Shown here piece by piece: positions 1-10,293 of a DNA stretch of 64,000 nt. This DNA comes from Entoloma clypeatum. Taxonomy: Eukaryota > Basidiomycota > Agaricomycetes > Agaricales > Entolomataceae. The stretch lies in assembly GCA_963565915.1 (NCBI GenBank), contig OY751485.1, positions 4,464,001 to 4,528,000 on the forward strand, written 5' to 3'. The position numbers and the translations under genes are program-made. The notes beneath the pieces were generated by a model. It made no database searches and had not been told where the DNA came from. It worked only from the letters and a program-made list of their open reading frames with translations. The stretch's first letter is position 1. Each line of letters starts with the position of its first letter.

Positions 1-1142
1 CTTTCCTGTTGCTAGACCCTCGTCAATGAATGTGTCCAATTCCTCTTGTTCCTTTTGTGTCATAGGATATGTATTTCCCCCTAGTTCCTTTGGTGCGTCC
101 GGTGTAAGTTTGATACCATGGTCCCATTCCCTCTCCTTTGGGATCTTATCAAAGTTCTCCTTCTCGAAGAAATGAGCAAATCGTTCAACATATGATGGTC
201 GTTTGGTTGTGGGAGGTGGTGTGGGAGTGACAGCTTCCAAAATAGGCTCTCCAGGCTTCCATTTCTGATCTGACTTTTTGGGTGCATCTTTGTCGCGCAC
301 CTCAACCATGCGAACCCGGTGTTTGCGACCATCTTAGCCAGATGACCGAAGCGTTGACAGTTGTAGCAACGGGCTACTCCTGCTTTGTCGATCTCCATGG
401 CCTTGCCCTGACCACCATAAGTGGTACCTGATCCGGTGCGCATGTTGCCGCCACCTCGGATGACTAGTGCATGTCCTTCCATCTGTCGTCCCTTGTTTCG
501 GATCTCCTTTGCGTATTCGGAGTATGTCTTGCCATCACTAGCCACTTGTTCAGAGATTCTACGGTTGATGTTCTTCTCTAGGATGTATTTCCCAGTTTCT
601 TCGCCAAGATTTGATAGCTTCAAGAGCTCTTTGAATTCGTCCAAGAATTCATCAACGGTGTGTTTCTCTTGTCTCAGGACTTTGAGTCTTGCTTTGGCAG
701 CAACCAATTTGTTGGCAATGGAGAATCATGTGGCGATATCATCGGAGAAGCCTAGCCAGGTGATATTCTCGTTGTCAACAGCAAGAGCATCTAACTTGTT
801 ACTGGCCCAGTGCCTGCCGGACCCTTCCATCATGCGGGATAGTACCGCAAGAATCTTCTGATCATCTGTGAGGCTCTTTTGGAACCTGATGTATAGTTTG
901 GTCGCTTTCCACCACTCGTCAAAGGTGTGTCTGTCCTTGAACATCCCAGGATCCTTGATGATCTTGGATGTATCCATTGTTTGTACTGCTGGGGCTTCTG
1001 CCATGTCTAGAGTCTGCAGTTCCTGCGCGTCTGTTGGTCGCGAGAAGGGGTCAAGTCTCTCGTTTCTTGCCCAACAGTTGTACTCGGTCTGTTGTTCTTC
1101 GGTGGTGAAGTGGGCATAGATCTGCTGCTTCGAGTAAGACAT
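1..1142 (-). pseudogene. gag and start of pol of Gypsy copy A, disrupted
   Basis: The gag start is ATG at 1142 and the frame opens as MSYSKQQIYAHF. It includes the retrotransposon gag core (FDEWWKATKLYIRFQ) and is broken by a TGA near 726 at the same place as in copy B. The frame resumes to one CCHC zinc knuckle (CYNCQRFGHLAK) at about 340-375. There the sequence jumps directly to the pre-RT part of pol (WIRMVEVRDKDAPKK on copy B), so the second knuckle and the protease are missing. Bases 1-80 match the RT N-terminal segment before the palm. The product cannot be functional. Confidence 0.8.
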
Positions 1143-1593
1143 GATGATGCGGTTCTGGGATGTCTCGATGTGAGTGTATCAATCTTCTGATAACGGTTGT
1201 CTGGACACCGATAAACTCTCTGATCTCCGTGATCCGACCTGTATAAGGTCCTTCTTGAATGCAAAAGCTTTCGAGTTCGTTCTGTCAGGCATTATAGCAT
1301 GTGATCTGGTGTTGCCGAGCAAGATGGATGCTCTCTGCTATTTCACCGTGGGGGCAATGCTCATCATTGTCTAGTTCTTCGTCAAGCACCTGCTGTAGGA
1401 TGCGACAGATCTCCGATTTGATGTACTGCTGGATGAGCGTAAAATCGATACTGTCTCAAGGACTTAGCTCCTCCTGTTGGGCTTCTGGCATGCTGAATGG
1501 GTTACTGGTGAAGTCTTCAAAGAAGCGCGACGTCTTGACTCGTCTGGTAGTTGCTCTCTTCACTCTGGGTGAACCTAATGAGATTTAGCAACT

Positions 1594-1997
1594 TGTTATG
1601 CTTAACAAACCGTTCCAAGGTTCGGGCGGGGTGTGCAGGAAGTGGAAAGGCGAAGAGCAATGTGATTGCTAAATCTAAGGAATCTACTACAGTACAAGAG
1701 GTTTTTTATATAGGTACTGACTATAGGTGGTAGCGGATGAGTCAGTACTGCGGAAGGCAGTGCGCATGAGTAAGGCGACTGCGGAAGGCTATGTACAGTG
1801 AGTAAGCTGACTGCGGAAAGCGAGTCAGCGCGGGAGCAAAGTATACTAAAGGGGATGATGAAGTAATGTAATGAGTCAGACTGGGAATCGAAGGTTGCGA
1901 AAGTAGACATTAGACATAGTAAGTTTGTAAGAGGGCGCCGAGCCGGGCCGATAAGTAAATGATATGATGTGGTCCTCATACTGTAGAGTCCGTAACA
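1594..1997 (-). repeat. 5' LTR of Gypsy copy A
   Basis: On the minus strand the segment begins TGTTACGG at 1997 and ends GCATAACA at 1594, giving matching TGTTA/TAACA ends typical of LTRs. A TATA-like run (TATATAAAAAA) lies at about 1705-1715. The outer end is sharp because minisatellite sequence starts at 1998. The inner end is inferred only from the inverted-repeat match; no second LTR copy is visible here to confirm it. Confidence 0.55.
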
Positions 1998-2475
1998 CAT
2001 GCCCAATGGCTGCCCTCATGCCCCAAGACCTCCACTTGTGCCGAATGACCTCCCTTCATGCCGAACAGCCCGCTTTCATGCCCAATGGCCCCCCTCGGCC
2101 TCCCCTCATCCCCAACAGCCTCCACTTGTGCCCCTCGTCCCCAACAGCCTCCACTCGCGCCCAATGGCCGTCTCTCAACACCAATGGCCTCCTCTTGTCC
2201 CCAACGGCTGCCCTTCATGCCCAATGGCCTTCCCTCATCCACAACAGCCTCCAATTGCGCCTCACGGCTGTCCCTCATCCACAACAGCCTCCACTTGCGC
2301 CCAACAGCTGTCTCTCAACACCAACAGCCTCCCCTCATCCCCAATGGCTGCCCTTCAGGCCCAACAGCCTCCCCTTGTCCCCAACAGCCTCCAATCATGC
2401 CCCACGGCTGCCCCTCGTGCCCCAAGACCTCCACTTGTGCCAGATGACCTCCCTTCGCGCCAAATGGGCCCCGTC
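1998..2475. repeat. Minisatellite array 1, 20-bp unit
   Basis: About 24 imperfect copies of a 20-bp unit close to GCCCAACRGCCTCCACTCAT on the plus strand. Because 20 is not a multiple of three, all three frames stay open and give proline/glutamine-rich ORFs that are artefacts. The same unit occurs at 44.9-45.4, 48.2-48.6 and 49.65-49.98 kb; the last three lie inside hAT-type elements. Confidence 0.9.
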
Positions 2476-2786
2476 AGCTCTGAGCTGAAACTGCACTGCA
2501 CAGAGCCAAAACCGAGCCGAACCATGATGTTCCAAAGCCATGACTTCCAAAGCCGCGGTTGTAAGCGGTTTTGGTTCGGCTGCCGGCTTGAGCCAGTGCC
2601 TCGTAAACACAACAAACACAAATTCAAACAAAACACTTGCATGTCTCTGAGACTTCTTTCTGCAAGCAAGCAATATGATTCAAGTGTAAATATGTCATAT
2701 AAAATGCCCTAAGTGTGACGATAATGATGTATGTAGGTAGGGCAGGGGAGGGATTCTTATCAAAATAAAACGATAGTAAAAAAATG
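2476..2786. other. Intergenic stretch with imperfect inverted motifs
   Basis: No gene recognised. Two opposing motifs around GAGCCAAAACCGAGCCGAA (about 2502) and GCGGTTTTGGTTCGGC (about 2566) form an imperfect inverted pair. This resembles the GCTCGG-rich subterminal region at the hAT right end (39880-40023). It could be the other end of the element that carries array 1, but no target duplication can be seen. Confidence 0.35.
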
Positions 2787-4395
2787 TCAGTTGCGAGCCC
2801 GCTTTCGACAATCTACCATGCACTCCTCATGCCGCCATTTCTCTTTTTTTGTTTCGAAGACAATTGCAAGGTGGTCTGCAGGCAGCTGCACCTCAATTCC
2901 TGTCCAAGTTGAACTTGCACCAATGGGATTGATGATTTCGATGAGAGCTGCTTCCTCAGAGCCACGGCGACTATGACAAATTCGAAGAGCAAACCTATTC
3001 TGATGATCCCCCTTGAGAACAACAAGCAGAGCATCAGTCTGCTTCACATTCGGATGGATGATAGAAACCCAATCTGGGTCCAAAATGTGCATCCTTCGAT
3101 TCGCCGTGTAAATAATTTTTGGCTGTCTGTCACACATGGTGCTGGAAACATAGACCCGTGACAGGTTGAACTGGCCGCCAGTAACCTTCACCTGTACTTT
3201 GACGCCCAAGAAACATGGATCAAGAAGATCATGATCAGGAGTGGGTGTGGATGTGGAGGGTGTTGTGGGGCGGGAGTAGCGACCTGGAGTCTGCGATGAT
3301 GGATCCCAAGCTGGGGTGGACGATGAGCCTCCAGGCTCAGGCATGGGGTGCTCGCGATTAAGATGGGTGGGGGGGGCCAGGCGCAGGGAAGTGGGTCATG
3401 GAAAAGTGGGTCGAAGAGGCGACTTTGTGGGTACTGGAACTCGAATAGCTCTTGCTTGGTGCTGAAAGTAAGGATCATTAATTAGCATCAGAGGATGAAT
3501 GTATATTGGATGGAACTCATACTCAAATTCAACCACATCATCATAATTGAAGATCGCCTTCGGGAACAGCGCATTTGGATCATAGTTCATGAAACAGACT
3601 TCAATCCTGAGGCTGCTCACTGTATCTTGATTGGGCAGAACATTCTCAACAACTGCGGGCTGGCCTTTATGCTGGTGTCCACGCTTGATAACCATGACCT
3701 TGACCCCCCGCCAAGGGACTTGATGCCGCTCCTTCAACACCGCTGAAAGTGCCAAATCATCTGAAGAGGGCAGCGACACAGCGTGCAGTATGGGCAGTTC
3801 TGTGATTGAGGCGCTGTTTTTGTGAACAATGAATGACTAAGAAAGAAGTTAGAAGATGTATGTTTCTTCCTTGGAAAGAAGTGCTGTACCTCCATAGCAG
3901 GACAGGTGTCGTCACCACCTTTTTTGAGGATCCAGATGTCAATGTAGTCTACCCACTCTACAAATCCCATTTGGCCTCTATGCACGCCTCCGACAACTCT
4001 GACAAAATTGCCAATACTGATGGATTTGCAGACGTGGTACCATGGAAGTTTCAAAACCTCACCCCCCATTTCAGCGACTTCAACCTCAACAAAGTCTGGT
4101 TGAGCAAGTTTGACCCGGCCGAATTCCCCATTGTGCGAGCCTTCAACAATTTTGACTGACTCTCCAGGAAAGAACACCCATTCAAGCCGGGTGGGAAACT
4201 CCTTGCCCATCAGGCATTGGATCCCCAGGTGCGGGCTGAGGAGGAAAAGGGCATGCAATTCAGTGGAGATGGAGACAGCCTCAGACAACATGGAATACAT
4301 GTCAAAGTCTTTTATCAGCAGGCCATGTTCGAAAGTGCACCCATTGAAAAAGAAAGTATCATTCCCTTTCGGAGTCGGTGGGATGCCAAAGATCT
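2787..4395 (-). pseudogene. Spt5-like KOW-domain gene, 3' part
   Basis: Minus-strand exons carry KOW modules. At about 4300-3890 the frame reads LEWVFFPGESVKIVEGSHNG and then VGNFVRVVGGVHRGQMGFVEWVD-like sequence. At about 3710-3500 it has VPWRGVKVMVIKRGHQHKGQ. The C-terminal 185 residues (3344-2787) include a proline/serine-rich linker and a last beta-rich module ending in KRARN. Spt5 family proteins act in transcription elongation. Basidiomycete genomes carry short Spt5-like paralogues of unclear function, and this looks like one of them rather than the essential SPT5. The part upstream of 4395 is displaced to 17522 by Copia-1; the 5-bp target duplication GATCT is at 4391-4395 and 17522-17526. 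Introns separate the open blocks. A stop in the next piece shows the locus is decayed. Confidence 0.7.
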
Positions 4396-4698
4396 TGTTG
4401 AAACTTTTCCATCATGTAGATTAGATTAGATTACATCACGTGACCTTTACACATCTTCGATTACATACTTGTTTGGTTGGTACAAACAGTAGTACGGTAT
4501 ATAAGACCAGGAAACTGTCAATATCAACAAGTTGTCTCTTGACTCTTAACCAGCTCCATCGCTCTTACCAGCCTCAACCGCTCTCACCAGCCTCACCCTT
4601 CCCAACCATGTAAGTGACTAGAACGGTAGAGTAGATACTTCCACTGTAGCTGTGTTGCTCAGTACATCTGTGGCTAGCGCCCAGGTGGAACTTCAACA
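4396..4698 (+). repeat. 5' LTR of Copia-1
   Basis: Begins TGTTGAAAC and ends GGAACTTCAACA, near-perfect inverted ends. A TATATAAGACC promoter box follows CAGTAGTACGG at about 4496. The same LTR family appears five times in the window: here, 17219, 20552, 26361, and inverted as a solo LTR at 47577. Confidence 0.93.
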
Positions 4699-4713
4699 GG
4701 TTATGGGCCCCAG
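4699..4713 (+). promoter_or_regulatory. Primer-binding site of Copia-1 (half initiator tRNA type)
   Basis: GGTTATGGGCCCCAG directly follows the LTR. It resembles the Drosophila copia primer site, which pairs with the anticodon arm of initiator methionine tRNA rather than its 3' end. Copia-2 has the same site at 20861. Confidence 0.6.
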
Positions 4714-4890
4714 ATAGCAGAGGGACTTGGGAACGCTGGCAACAGCGAGTACCTGCCCACTCTACCCTGGCTGGCAAAGAACCGATCGAAAGATCTAGGT
4801 TCTGAGTCTTACTTCTTCACACATGAACCTGGGAACGTCATTATGACAAGTACCTGTCATGAAGCGTCCCTAAGGGGATTGACTTAGTAC
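4714..4890 (+). other. Copia-1 leader, first part
   Basis: Untranslated leader, matching 20876-21050 of Copia-2. It breaks at 4890 where Gypsy-1 is inserted (AGTAC at 4886-4890 repeated at 12183-12187) and continues at 12183-12362. Confidence 0.8.
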
Positions 4891-5764
4891 TGTTAAGTAG
4901 GTGAAAAGTCGGAGCTTCGTCGGAGTCCGCCGGAGGTCGGACGAAGGACTGAGACCGGAGCGGAACTCCGGAGATGCGGAGGAACGACGAAGGGGAGGGA
5001 CATGGCTTCAACGTATGTGTTGCGCCGCCGTTTGTTGGATAAGGTGTCCCAATTTCAGGAGGTCGGAGGAGAGGTCGGAGATGCGGAGGTCCTTGGGAAG
5101 GTCTCGGTGAAAGACACGTTGACGTGGAAATGGTCGGACGACGTCGGAGTTGTGATTTGGACACAGTACTGAGCTCGTCGAAGGGTAACAATGGAGGAAG
5201 AGCAGTAGATGAGGATGTTGTCGGTGTACTGTACCACAGCGAGGATCTCTGGCATGAACGGGGAGTAGAGGAGTGAACTTTGTTGATATTCGAACTGAGG
5301 AACTACAGGTATGGTACAAGCTTAAATATCTAAATGAGATTACTTTACGGAGATGGTCGGAGTAGGTCCGGAGTTGTGGCGTAAGTTGCCAGCGACTGTA
5401 ACGAACATCGGAGATGTCGGTCAACGGACCATGCAGAAAAGGCGATGCATAAGTAAACGGGAATATGAATATGAAATGCATAAAGGCATGGAGTTATGAA
5501 TTACTTTACGGAGATGGTCGGAGTAGGTCCGGAGTTGTGGCGTAAGTTGCCAGCAACTGTAACGAACATCGGAGATGTCGGTCAATGGACCATGCAGAAA
5601 AGGTGATGCATAAGTAAACAGGAATATGAATATGAAATGCATAAAGGCATGGAGTTATGAATATGAAATGCACGATGGCAACGTGCGGAGATGCGGAGGT
5701 AACGGATGTCCGGAATGTCGGAGGACTATCGGAGTGGATCGGAGATTCGGAGACGGATATAACA
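4891..5764 (-). repeat. 3' LTR of Gypsy-1, with internal duplication
   Basis: 874 bp against 713 bp for the partner LTR. The 161-bp excess is a tandem duplication: 5339-5499 is repeated at 5500-5660 with few differences. Other differences from the partner LTR are almost all transitions. The LTR is packed with CGGAG/GTCGGA words. Confidence 0.9.
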
Positions 5765-5883
5765 GTATTCCCCTCTTAGGTCTGACACCCATGGAAGACC
5801 GCGAGAAAATAAACAAGGTCATGTGGTCTCGGTTATTTAACGGAGATGAGCGGCCCAAGGGTTTTCTTCCAGTTACCACCAAC

Positions 5884-6796
5884 ATGCCCCAAGACTCAAA
5901 CACACAACCCGCGCGCTCCAGCGCCAACCTCAACGACTCCGAAGAGGAGCTCCTGCGCCATCTGGCGCAGGTACGCAAGGAGAAGGAGGAGGCGGAGGCT
6001 AGGAAAAAGGCGGAGGCCGAGAGGAGGGCGAGGGAGGCAGAGGCAAAGAAGAGGGCAGAGGCGGAGGCAAAGGCAGAGGCGGAGGCGGAGAGGAAGAGGG
6101 CGAAGAAGGCGGGGAAACAGATGGCGGAGAGCGGAGCGGAGGAATCGGAGGTCCGGGGGGAGGCGTGTCAGGCCTGTGCGCAGGCGAAGGTGGAGTGCAA
6201 GTGGCCATTGTGAGTACCCGCTTTTTCATCTTCTTTTTCTTACTGACAGTCTCCTTAGGCAGGGGAAGGGCACCGCATGCCAGCGGTGTAAAGACGGCAA
6301 GCGGGTTTGCCTGAAAACCGGCGAGACGAGGGCGAAGCGGAAACGGGGGAAGACAGAGGAGGCCCGAGCGGATGTCGCAGGCCCGAGCGGGGCAAAGAAC
6401 TGCTGCGGCGCCGGGGTCGCGGAGGAGCTCCGGGAGCTCCGGGAGGCTCTGGAGGAGAGAGAGGAGCGGTCGGCGAGGGTCGGTTGGGCGCTGCTCCGGC
6501 AGCTGCAAATTTTAAACAACCACCTCGCCTACCGGAACTTCTTGCTGGAGGCGGCAGCTCCGGAGTCAGAGGATGACGGAGGGGAGGCGAAAAGTGCGGA
6601 AGAGGACGAGGAAGAGGATGAGGAGAAGGACGAGGGGTTGGACGAGGGGGAGCTTGCGGAACTGCAAGCGGAGAAAATGGAGGAGGAGAAAAAGCAGGCG
6701 AGGAAAGCAGAGGAAGAAACAGGGGAAAAAACGGAGAAGTCGGAGGAAGGGTCGGAGAATGAGGGTCCGCCGGCCAAAAAGGCCAAAACCCAGTAG
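5884..6796 (+). CDS. Antisense accessory gene of Gypsy-1: coiled coil plus Zn2Cys6-like protein
   Basis: Two exons, 5884-6209 and 6259-6796, with a 49-bp GT-AG intron, give 287 codons in frame. The gene lies between pol and the 3' LTR and runs opposite to gag-pol. Residues 20-85 are a Glu/Ala/Arg/Lys-rich coiled coil. Cysteines at about 95, 98, 105, 116, 119 and 126 follow C-x2-C-x6-C-x10-C-x2-C-x6-C, which fits the fungal Zn(II)2Cys6 DNA-binding consensus; the intron falls in the x10 linker. A second leucine-rich helix (about 165-210) and a long acidic region with a basic end (PPAKKAKTQ) follow. Gypsy-2 has the same gene in the same place. A role in element regulation or DNA targeting is inference. 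Start chosen by alignment to the Gypsy-2 copy; an upstream in-frame ATG also exists. Confidence 0.75.
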
Positions 6797-6799
6797 CCC

Positions 6800-9700
6800 C
6801 TCCCCCCTCTAGTTTCTTTTCATTATTTTTATTATTTTTTGCAATATGAGAGTCTTGCGCGCTTCTATAGGTGTGATAAGGGGCCCGGTTTCTCCGGATA
6901 CGTGGAGTGGAAGTCCGCGACTAAGTCCGTCGCGTGTTTGAGAGGATGTCAAAGGGGCCAAGGTACTTTTCAGACAGCTTTTTGGAGGGTCGTGTAGTGC
7001 GGAAAAACTTAGCCTTCACAAAAGCTTGCTGTCCTACTTCGAGCGGAGGGGGCGGAGCACGCCGGAGATCAGCGGGGCCTTGATAACGTCGTTGAGCTTC
7101 TAGGATTGTAGATTTGAGTTCTTGGTGAAGCTCGTCCAGGTCTACGACGAATTGTCAGGCACGGGCGGATGCAAGGTCGCGCTCCGGATGGACGGAGAGG
7201 TTCGGATGATAACCTTTATTGGCAAAGAAGGGCAAGATCCCGGTCGTAACACTCAGAGCATTGTTGTACGCGAACTCTGCAAGCGGAAGTAGCTCGGACC
7301 AGTTGTCCTGCTGATAGTTGCAGAAGATGCGGAGGTACTGTTCCAAGGTCTGGTTGGTATGTTCGGTTTGACCATCGCCTTCAGGATGGTAGCCAGAGGT
7401 GAAGTGCAGAGTCATGTTGAGGGCTTTTCCGAGGGAGCGGAAAAAGCGGGAGATGAACTCTGGGCCTCGGTCGGAGGTGACATGTTCCGGTACTCCGTGC
7501 TTGGAGAACACATGCAGGATGAACAAGGTGGCTAGATCTTCGGAGGTGCAGTGGATCGTAGTCGGAACAAAAATGCTTTGTTTTGTCATTCGGTCAACAA
7601 TAACAAGGATTGCATCAAAACCGCCGGAGGTCAGAAGTGTCTCGATGAAGTCCATGGATATGGAGCTCCACGGAAGGTTCGGAACTGGGAGTTGCTTCAG
7701 CATACCATAGGGCTTGTGGCGTTGAGGTTTAGAGCGCATGCAAGTGGTGCAGGATTTGCAGTACTTTTTGACAAAGTCTCGAACACCAGGCCAAGTATAA
7801 TCTCGTTGAATGAGACTAACTGTCTTGTTCTGTCCGGGGTGTCCGGAGAGAATATGGTTGTGCTTGTTGCGGAGGGTGCGGAGCCGGAGGTTATCGGAGT
7901 CAGGGACATAAATGCGACCACTATGACGGAGGAAACCGTCGGAGTCTACAGACCAGTGCGGTTTGGGCTTCTTGAGATGGTCGGCATAGATTGGGTCGGA
8001 TGGGAGTGAGCGGAGGATGTCGGAGTGCAACTGTTCAATGTCCATTATGACTGTGGCGGGGAGAACAGGGGTGAACAACTCCGTAGCTTGGAGAGATGCG
8101 GACAGCTGTTCTTGGGAAAAGACTGGTCGGAAGTTGCTTGGGTTTACCAATGCATAGTCGCTATTCCCCTCTTTGGGATAGACGTCCCATCGTCTAGTCA
8201 AAGAGTCCGGCTTGGTACCGAGATGTCCGGGGCAGAAGCGAATCAAGAGATTGAACTGAGAGAGGAACTCGGACCACCGGGCCTGTCGGCGGGTGAGAAC
8301 CTTTGTAGTGGTGAAGTACTCCAGGTTCTTGTGGTCCGTGACAACGTCGATCGGAGCAGCGGAGCCTTCAAGGTAATGTCGCCATACCTTGAATGCTTCA
8401 TGGATAGCAAGTAACTCCTTGTCGTGCGTGTCGTAGTTGAGTTCCGGGGCGGTGAAGGTGCAGGAGTGGAACACTACTGGGTGTATCTCCTCGTCGGAGG
8501 TCCGGATGGACAAAGTAGCACCAAGTGCGTAGTCGGAGGCGTCCGTCTCGATGATAATAGGTCGATCAGGAATCCAATGAGTGAGGACTGGTGCCTTGGT
8601 AAAAGCGAGCTTCAACTCGTTGAACGCACTCCGTGTGGAGTCGGAGAAATGGAACGGAGTACCCTTCCGGGTGAGTCGGGTGAGCGGAACAATGATGTCC
8701 GAATAACCGTGGATGAAACGTCGATAGAAATTTGCGAATCCAAGGAAAGACTGTACGTCCTTCACTTTCCGAGGTTCAGGCCACTCTTGAATGGTCTTCA
8801 CCTTGGTTTCGGACATGCAGAGACCAGAGGGAGAAAGGATGAAACCAAGATATTCGACTGTGTCGACAGAAAATTCGCACTTGTCGGAGCGGACGTAAAG
8901 TCCGTTCTTGCGGAGACGTCGGAGAACGTCCTTGACATCGTCGGGGTGCTTGGCGGGGTCGTCGGAGTAAATGAGAATGTCGTCGAGGTAGACCACCACT
9001 GTAACATCGAGGAGGTCACTGAAGATGTCATTCACAAATCGCTGAAAAGCAGCAGGGGCGTTGGATAGTCCAAAAGGCATAACAAGCCATTCAAACGATC
9101 TGTAACGAGTGCGGAAAGCGGTTTTCCATTCATCTCCGTCGGCAATGCGGACAAGATGATATGCATGCCGGAGATCGAGAGTGGTATAAACGCGCGCTTT
9201 TCCGGCAGTGGAAAGGAGGTCGGAGATGAGCGGAAGAGGGTATCGATCCTTCTTGGTAACTTTGTTCAGGCCCCGATAGTCGACGCACAGGCGGCGGGAA
9301 CCGTCCTTCTTTCGGACAAAGAGGACCGGAGCGCCATGCGGAGAGCGAGAGGGGCGAATGAAACCAATGGCCAAATGTTCGTCTATGAAGTTTCGCAGGG
9401 CAGATAGTTCGGATTGTGAAATGGAGTACATAGGGCCAATAGGGGGAGTCGATCCGTCTTCTAACTCGATGCGGAGGTCATACGGACGATGCGGAGCGAG
9501 GTTGTCTGCTTTTGTCTTGCTAACAACATTGGCAAAATCGTGATATTCCTCTGGGATATGGGAGAGGTCCGGAGGTTCCTCGGACATGGAAGCGGATTGG
9601 GCGGAGATCATGTGGTCGGAGAGGTGAATTCGGAAAGATTGGGCACCCGGAAGTTTGCAAGCGCACACAAATGCGGCTGCATTTATCAATGCAATATTCG

Positions 9701-10293
9701 GAACAATGTCCGGAGTAGCAGCGGATGTGCTGGGAGTTGGAGGTCAGAGTATCGGGAGAGGTCTGCGGAGGTAGCAGAGCTGACCTGGCAGAAGACGTCA
9801 AGGTCGGAGACTCCTTCAAGAGCTGTGGACGGAAAGTAATACTGCCCAATACCCAGTCAATCATAGGATTGTAGCGGGTGAGCCAGTTGTATCCAAGAAC
9901 CATAGAACAGGAGGAATTGAGCGGAGTCACGTAGGCTGTAATGGCCATATATTCACCGGAGGAAAAGTATACAGGGAGATCAACCGCCTGAGTAATGACG
10001 GAGTTGGACGTTCTGTCAAATAATTCAAGTTCGATCGGAGGTATGGAGGTGAAAGGGAGTTTATAGGATGAAGCATAACGGGAGTCAATAAAACAATGAG
10101 TAGAGCCGGAGTCCACAAGGGCGGCTATCGGAGAAGAATCGGAGATAAGCGGAGATGTAAGTTGGACACGGAGGGAATTGGGATCGGAAAGAGCGGAAGC
10201 ATTGAGTAGAGCGGTAGTACGGATGGGTTCAACACAGTCCTCAGGCCGCACAGAGTCCTGTGGACTGCCCGCTAATTTTTTGTTTCGTCCGTG
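6800..10293 (-). pseudogene. pol of Gypsy-1 (protease, RT, RNase H, integrase), disrupted
   Basis: Pol is in the -1 frame relative to gag and overlaps its end. The protease motif DSGSTH lies near 10120. The frame shifts near 9720, after which RT runs from 9689 (palm YLDD, FLGFANFYRRF) through RNase H (TDASDYALGA), an HHCC zinc finger (HPGQNKT...CKSCTTC) and the integrase core (MDFIET, DRGPEF, GYHPEGDGQTE). A TGA at 7152-7154 replaces an arginine codon that is CGA in Gypsy-2. Further on, sequence up to KKLSEKYLGPFDIL is followed directly by the last residues before the stop (DFHSTYPEKPGPL). About 280 bases containing the chromodomain are therefore missing. Autonomous function is unlikely. Confidence 0.85.

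Larger units (their letters stand above)
1..1997 (-). mobile_element. Ty3/Gypsy element, copy A, 5' end (LTR, leader, gag, start of pol)
   Basis: Reading down the minus strand there is an LTR, a leader of about 450 bases, gag, and the beginning of pol, which runs off the window at base 1. The internal part matches Gypsy copy B (40024 onward) in the opposite orientation. Relative to B, copy A lacks about 200 bases in the gag N-terminal region and about 750 bases between the first zinc knuckle and the protease/RT junction. It is therefore a non-functional internal-deletion derivative. The LTR abuts a minisatellite at 1998. The other LTR is outside the window. Confidence 0.8.

Noticed and set aside
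1998..2475. Long overlapping ORFs rich in Pro/Thr/Ala/Gln, looking like repeat proteins (also at 44.9-45.5, 48.1-48.7 and 49.5-50.1 kb)
   Set aside because: The 20-bp period leaves all frames open on both strands. These are translations of a minisatellite, with no start context, domain or conservation to support a gene.
2787..4395. The essential elongation factor SPT5 itself
   Set aside because: The KOW-bearing pieces are short, the C-terminal repeat region is absent, and the locus is broken and carries a stop. A dispensable Spt5-like paralogue fits better.
4606..4616. Splice donor ATGTAAGT in the Copia LTRs as evidence of a spliced subgenomic RNA
   Set aside because: It is conserved in all five LTR copies, but no matching acceptor or separate product could be identified.
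7551..9068. Long plus-strand ORFs across Gypsy-1 pol (152-214 codons)
   Set aside because: They are shadows of the pol reading frame on the minus strand, without domains of their own and not open in Gypsy-2. The accessory gene at 5884-6796 is different because it is spliced and conserved.
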